DNA from: JAVMKJ01 sp031732875
Lineage (GTDB): Bacteria; Pseudomonadota; Gammaproteobacteria; Competibacterales; Competibacteraceae
Reading direction: 5' to 3'
Assembly: GCA_031732875.1 (NCBI GenBank)
Contig: JAVMKL010000158.1
Location: 1 to 25,669, forward strand
Length of the DNA stretch: 25,669 nucleotides
Shown: in pieces, positions 22,925 through 25,669 of the stretch
Layout: each line of letters begins with the position of its first letter
Numbering within the stretch: position 1 is the first letter of the stretch
Made by a program: the position numbers and the translations under genes
The notes under the pieces: model-generated
What the model was told of the DNA's origin: nothing
Seen by the model: only the letters and a program-made list of their open reading frames with translations
Databases searched by the model: none

Positions 22925-22958
22925 GATCCTCTCCTCCTTGGCGGGGGGAGAGGGGATC
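22925..22958. repeat. CT-rich hairpin resembling dispersed intergenic repeats
   Basis: CCTCTCC at 22928-22934 pairs with GGAGAGG at 22947-22953, with GATC flanks at both ends. The surrounding CCCTGATCCTCTCC and GGGGAGAGGGG wording resembles the REP-like CTCTCCC/GGGAGAG hairpins scattered between genes in many proteobacteria. Only one copy is in this window, so dispersal is untested. Confidence 0.4.
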
Positions 22959-23068
22959 GAACGATTACAATCCAGCGCGTCGGCCGCCATCCTTGATGAA
23001 TCGCAATGACGATGGACGCGAATGATGGTCAACATAGTTGTGCTTTTCAATCGCAAATTGGGTGGAAA

Positions 23069-24460
23069 ATGTCCGAAGAGACTGTCCAGCTTTATCAGAA
23101 GCGTATTCAGATCTATCCGCGCTCGATTAAGGGTCCGTTTCGCACTCTCAAGACCAGCATCATGATCCTGGCGTATGGCATCTATTTTCTTCTGCCTTGG
23201 CTGCGCTGGGAGCGGCCGAACGCGCCGGACCAGGCGGTGTTGTACGATCTGCCGGGGCGGCATTTCTACATTTTCGGCCTGACCGTGCAGGTACAGGATA
23301 TCTTCTGGCTGGCCGGGGTGTTGATCATCTTCGCGATTCTGCTGTTTTTCGTGACCGGGCTCGCCGGTCGGGTCTGGTGCGGCTATTTCTGCTTCCAAAC
23401 CCTGTGGACCGACCTGTTCATGATGATCGAGCGTTGGGTGCAGGGTGAACGACCGGCGCGGATGCGGCTGGACAAAAAGCCCTGGAATCGCGAGAAGTTG
23501 GTCAAGAAGGGGACCACCTATGGTCTTTGGCTGCTGGTGGCATTCTGGACCGGTCTGAGTTTCACCATGTATTGGGTCGACGCGCCGACCCTGGTAGTGG
23601 ACATGTTGCTGGGCCGGGCGTCCTACGCAGCCTACTTCACCACCTTTTTCCTGACCGCCACCACCTTCGTGATGGCGGGGCTGGCGCGCGAACAGGTCTG
23701 CATCTATATGTGTCCCTACGCGCGATTCCAGAGCGCCATGTTCGATCATGACACCCTGATCATTTCCTATGACGCCAAGAAGGGCGAAGGGTCGAAGGGC
23801 CGGGCCAAGGAGTACCGGGGTCTGAGAACCCCCGAGGAACGGAAGGCGAAGGGCGTCGGCGAGTGCATCGATTGCGGGCATTGCGTGCAGGTCTGTCCGG
23901 TGGGGATCGACATCCGCAACGGCCTGCAGTACCAATGTATTTCCTGCGCGCTGTGCATCGATTCCTGCGAGCACGATCTGATCAATTACACGTCCGAAAA
24001 CGCGCTGAACGGTCGAAAGACCCGGTTGCTTAGACCGAAGACCATCGGCTATGGGGTGGTCCTGACCGCGGCGACCGCGATCCTGACCTGGAGCGTGCTC
24101 ACCCGCTCGCCCTATAGCGGGACCGTCGAGCAAATCCGCCAACCGCTGTATACCCAGCTTTCCGACGGCGGTATCCGTAACGCCTACGAGATCAAGCTGA
24201 ACAACAAGCTGACGGCGCCGATGACAGTCGGCATTCGCATCGAGGGACTCTCTGGCGCGACTCTGGACATGGACGGTATGGAACGGCTCGAACTGGCGCC
24301 GCAGGAGCGGATCAAGTTGCTGGCGCGAGTCCAGGTTCCCCCGATTCGGCCTGGCGTGGCGGCGGGTGACAAAGTGACTTTCATCATCGAGCCCCTGGGT
24401 GGAGCGTCGGCCGAACCGATCCGTCAGGAAGCGCCGTTCTCGATACCGGAAAACGGCTGA
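23069..24460 (+). CDS. ccoG: Cytochrome c oxidase accessory protein CcoG
   Basis: Membrane iron-sulfur protein (RdxA/FixG family) needed for cbb3 maturation, implicated in copper reduction; 463 residues. The N-terminus LYQKRIQIYPRSIKGPFRTLK is typical. Four to five helices follow, with the CGYFCFQTLWTDLF and EQVCIYMCPYARFQ cysteine motifs. Two ferredoxin-type clusters are at C266, C269, C272, C276 (CIDCGHCVQVCP) and C290, C293, C296, C300. A C-terminal helix and periplasmic Ig-like domain end the protein. I chose the ATG at 23069, after GGGTGGAAA; the ATG at 23006 adds 21 unlikely residues. The stop overlaps the next start. Confidence 0.97.
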   Translation: MSEETVQLYQKRIQIYPRSIKGPFRTLKTSIMILAYGIYFLLPWLRWERPNAPDQAVLYDLPGRHFYIFGLTVQVQDIFWLAGVLIIFAILLFFVTGLAGRVWCGYFCFQTLWTDLFMMIERWVQGERPARMRLDKKPWNREKLVKKGTTYGLWLLVAFWTGLSFTMYWVDAPTLVVDMLLGRASYAAYFTTFFLTATTFVMAGLAREQVCIYMCPYARFQSAMFDHDTLIISYDAKKGEGSKGRAKEYRGLRTPEERKAKGVGECIDCGHCVQVCPVGIDIRNGLQYQCISCALCIDSCEHDLINYTSENALNGRKTRLLRPKTIGYGVVLTAATAILTWSVLTRSPYSGTVEQIRQPLYTQLSDGGIRNAYEIKLNNKLTAPMTVGIRIEGLSGATLDMDGMERLELAPQERIKLLARVQVPPIRPGVAAGDKVTFIIEPLGGASAEPIRQEAPFSIPENG

Positions 24461-25254
24461 TGACCGATCTGCTGCTCGGTCTCGTGGTCGGCGCGGGGCT
24501 GGTCGTGCTCGCGAATCTGATCCTGGTCCGTTTCGCGCGTGCCAGCGCCAGGCAGGCCGCCGCCGTGGTGGCCTTGACGACGCTCGGCGTTTATGTCCCC
24601 TACGGTATCGTGCGCTGGCCGGGAGGGGATGTGTTCGCGATCCATCTCGGCATTTATCTGCTCGCTTCGCTGGCGTGTGGAATATTCTCGAGCGCTCGCG
24701 CCGGTGGTAAGAGCCTGCACTGGGGACCGGCGGCGATCGGCGGGTTTTTCGTTTTCGTGGCGGTGTTGGGCGCGGTGTTCGTCGCGATCGCCGAACGCGG
24801 CTTGACTCCCACCCTCGGAAGTTGGCTGCTGCCCGAAGCGGACAGCAAGCGCGAGGTTACGTCGATGTTCCCGGGCGTGATCTCCCACGACTTCCAGCAG
24901 AAGGAGGATCTATACAACGACTATCTCCAGCAGGTGGAGCGCCAGCGGCAGCGCGGCTGGCAGATCCAGAAGGGCTGGTTGGGCGAGCCCGTGGCGAACA
25001 AGCCAGCGATGTTCCGGGTGGTGGCGCGAACCCGCGAGGGCAAGCCGTTGACGGATGCGACCGTGACCGGTCAGTTTATCCGACCCTCGACCAGCAGGCT
25101 GGATGTCGCTTTTGCGCTGGCCGAAATCGGCCCCGGCGTTTACGAATCGAAACTGATGCTGCCGGCCGCCGGCAACTGGAACCTGGTGTTGCATGTTCGC
25201 AAGGACGCCGACCTGCATGAAGTTCGCGCCGGCACTCAGGTTTTGGATCGCTAA
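24460..25254 (+). CDS. ccoH: Long-form FixH/CcoH-family protein
   Basis: A 264-residue protein. The C-terminal part (about 136-257) matches the FixH pattern: a membrane-proximal VISHDFQQKEDLYNDYLQQ segment, a beta-rich periplasmic domain with VVARTREGKPLTDATVTGQF, and the closing PGVYESKLMLPAAGNWNLVLHV. Classic FixH/CcoH is about 160 residues with one helix. Here about 110 extra residues supply four helices (about 3-23, 34-50, 56-76, 88-112), the last standing in for the usual anchor. CcoH helps cbb3 assembly. The TGATG overlap with ccoG and the ccoI gene downstream support the call. Confidence 0.88.
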   Translation: MTDLLLGLVVGAGLVVLANLILVRFARASARQAAAVVALTTLGVYVPYGIVRWPGGDVFAIHLGIYLLASLACGIFSSARAGGKSLHWGPAAIGGFFVFVAVLGAVFVAIAERGLTPTLGSWLLPEADSKREVTSMFPGVISHDFQQKEDLYNDYLQQVERQRQRGWQIQKGWLGEPVANKPAMFRVVARTREGKPLTDATVTGQFIRPSTSRLDVAFALAEIGPGVYESKLMLPAAGNWNLVLHVRKDADLHEVRAGTQVLDR

Positions 25255-25302
25255 CTTGCGTTCGCGCTCGCCTTCTTCACGATTCAGCCACGCATTCGTC
25301 TG

Positions 25303-25669
25303 ATGTCCGCCACCGCCGAGTCTGTCGAGTCGGATGCCCCGACTCGTGCTGAAACCGCCTGCTTCCACTGTGGCCTGCCGATCCCACCGGGCACCCGTTA
25401 TGCCGTGGTGATCGAGAATCAGTGCCGGCCGATGTGTTGTCGTGGCTGCGAGGCGGTCGCGGAAGCGATCATGGCCGCCGGGCTGACCGATTTCTATCGC
25501 CATCGCACCGCACCCTCGCGCCGGCCGGAGGATCTGATCCCGGAGCAGTTGCGGGGACTGGAGTTGTACGACCGGCCGGATTTACAGAAGAGCTTCGTCC
25601 GGGCCGAGAACGAACACGTCCGCGAGGCCGCGCTGATTCTGGAGGGGATCGTCTGCGCCGCCTGCGTCT
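25303..25669 (+). CDS. ccoI: Cation-transporting P-type ATPase CcoI (FixI), N-terminal part
   Basis: The first 122 codons of a copper P1B-type ATPase that supplies copper to the cbb3 oxidase; cut by the window end. The N-terminal CcoI-specific domain shows CFHCGLPIPPG (C20, C23), then PMCCRGCEAVAEAIMAAGL and FYRHR, followed by the start of a heavy-metal domain with GIVCAACV (CxxC) at the last bases. The ATG at 25303 is the first in frame after the previous stop; its ribosome binding site is weak. The 48-base gap from ccoH and the gene order ccoG-H-I support the name. The ATPase core is outside the window. Confidence 0.95.
   Translation, partial: MSATAESVESDAPTRAETACFHCGLPIPPGTRYAVVIENQCRPMCCRGCEAVAEAIMAAGLTDFYRHRTAPSRRPEDLIPEQLRGLELYDRPDLQKSFVRAENEHVREAALILEGIVCAACV

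Noticed and set aside
22993..23006. Possible FNR/ANR site (TTGAT, four bases, CGCAA) upstream of ccoG
   Set aside because: Only the first half fits; two of five bases in the second half are wrong, so it is too degenerate to call.

Overview
The window looks like chromosome from a GC-rich gammaproteobacterium. The order recN-nadK-hrcA-grpE-dnaK-dnaJ, the Pseudomonas-like order of the aa3 oxidase genes, and an adjacent ccoNOQP-ccoGHI cluster all point there. A Competibacter-like or related environmental lineage would fit, but I cannot fix the genus from sequence alone. Almost every gene is housekeeping or core respiration. I see no phage, insertion sequence, CRISPR array, rRNA or tRNA.

Region 1 (1-3365, minus strand): nadK, recN and a small Uma2-family (PD-(D/E)xK-like) protein lie in one tight transcription unit. 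The first 106 bases hold nothing I can call. Region 2 (3200-8465): a heat-shock block reading rightward, hrcA-grpE-dnaK-dnaJ. A perfect CIRCE operator precedes hrcA, sigma-32-type promoters precede grpE and dnaK, and a strong hairpin with a short T run lies between dnaK and dnaJ. A second, unexplained perfect palindrome with the same 9-N9-9 spacing as CIRCE sits on the nadK side of the divergent intergenic region. Region 3 (8466-10744): a membrane-anchored Sel1-repeat protein (minus strand) with a recent-looking internal duplication, an AT-richer 500-base gap, a small glycine-rich membrane protein, and a 300-base gap with a strong hairpin.

Region 4 (10745-19061): an aa3-type cytochrome c oxidase cluster: DUF2244 protein, coxB, coxA, a 49-residue membrane protein, ctaG, coxC, a DUF2909 protein on the opposite strand, SURF1, an SCO-like protein lacking the usual copper histidine, ctaA (heme A synthase) and ctaB (heme O synthase). 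Many junctions overlap by ATGA, implying translational coupling. Region 5 (19062-25669): a cbb3-type oxidase cluster, ccoN-O-Q-P, then the assembly genes ccoG, a long-form ccoH (FixH) and the start of ccoI (copper P-type ATPase), cut by the window end.

Together, regions 4 and 5 encode a low-affinity proton-pumping aa3 oxidase with its heme A and copper assembly factors, and a high-affinity cbb3 oxidase with its own maturation genes. An organism with both could respire across a wide oxygen range. The most unusual points are the second palindrome near nadK, the apparent double (HrcA plus sigma-32) heat-shock control, a cysteine cluster in the DUF2244 protein, the SCO-like protein without a copper histidine, a hairpin masking a ccoQ ribosome binding site, and the four-helix extension on CcoH. 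These are refinements of known systems. I found no clearly new multi-gene system.
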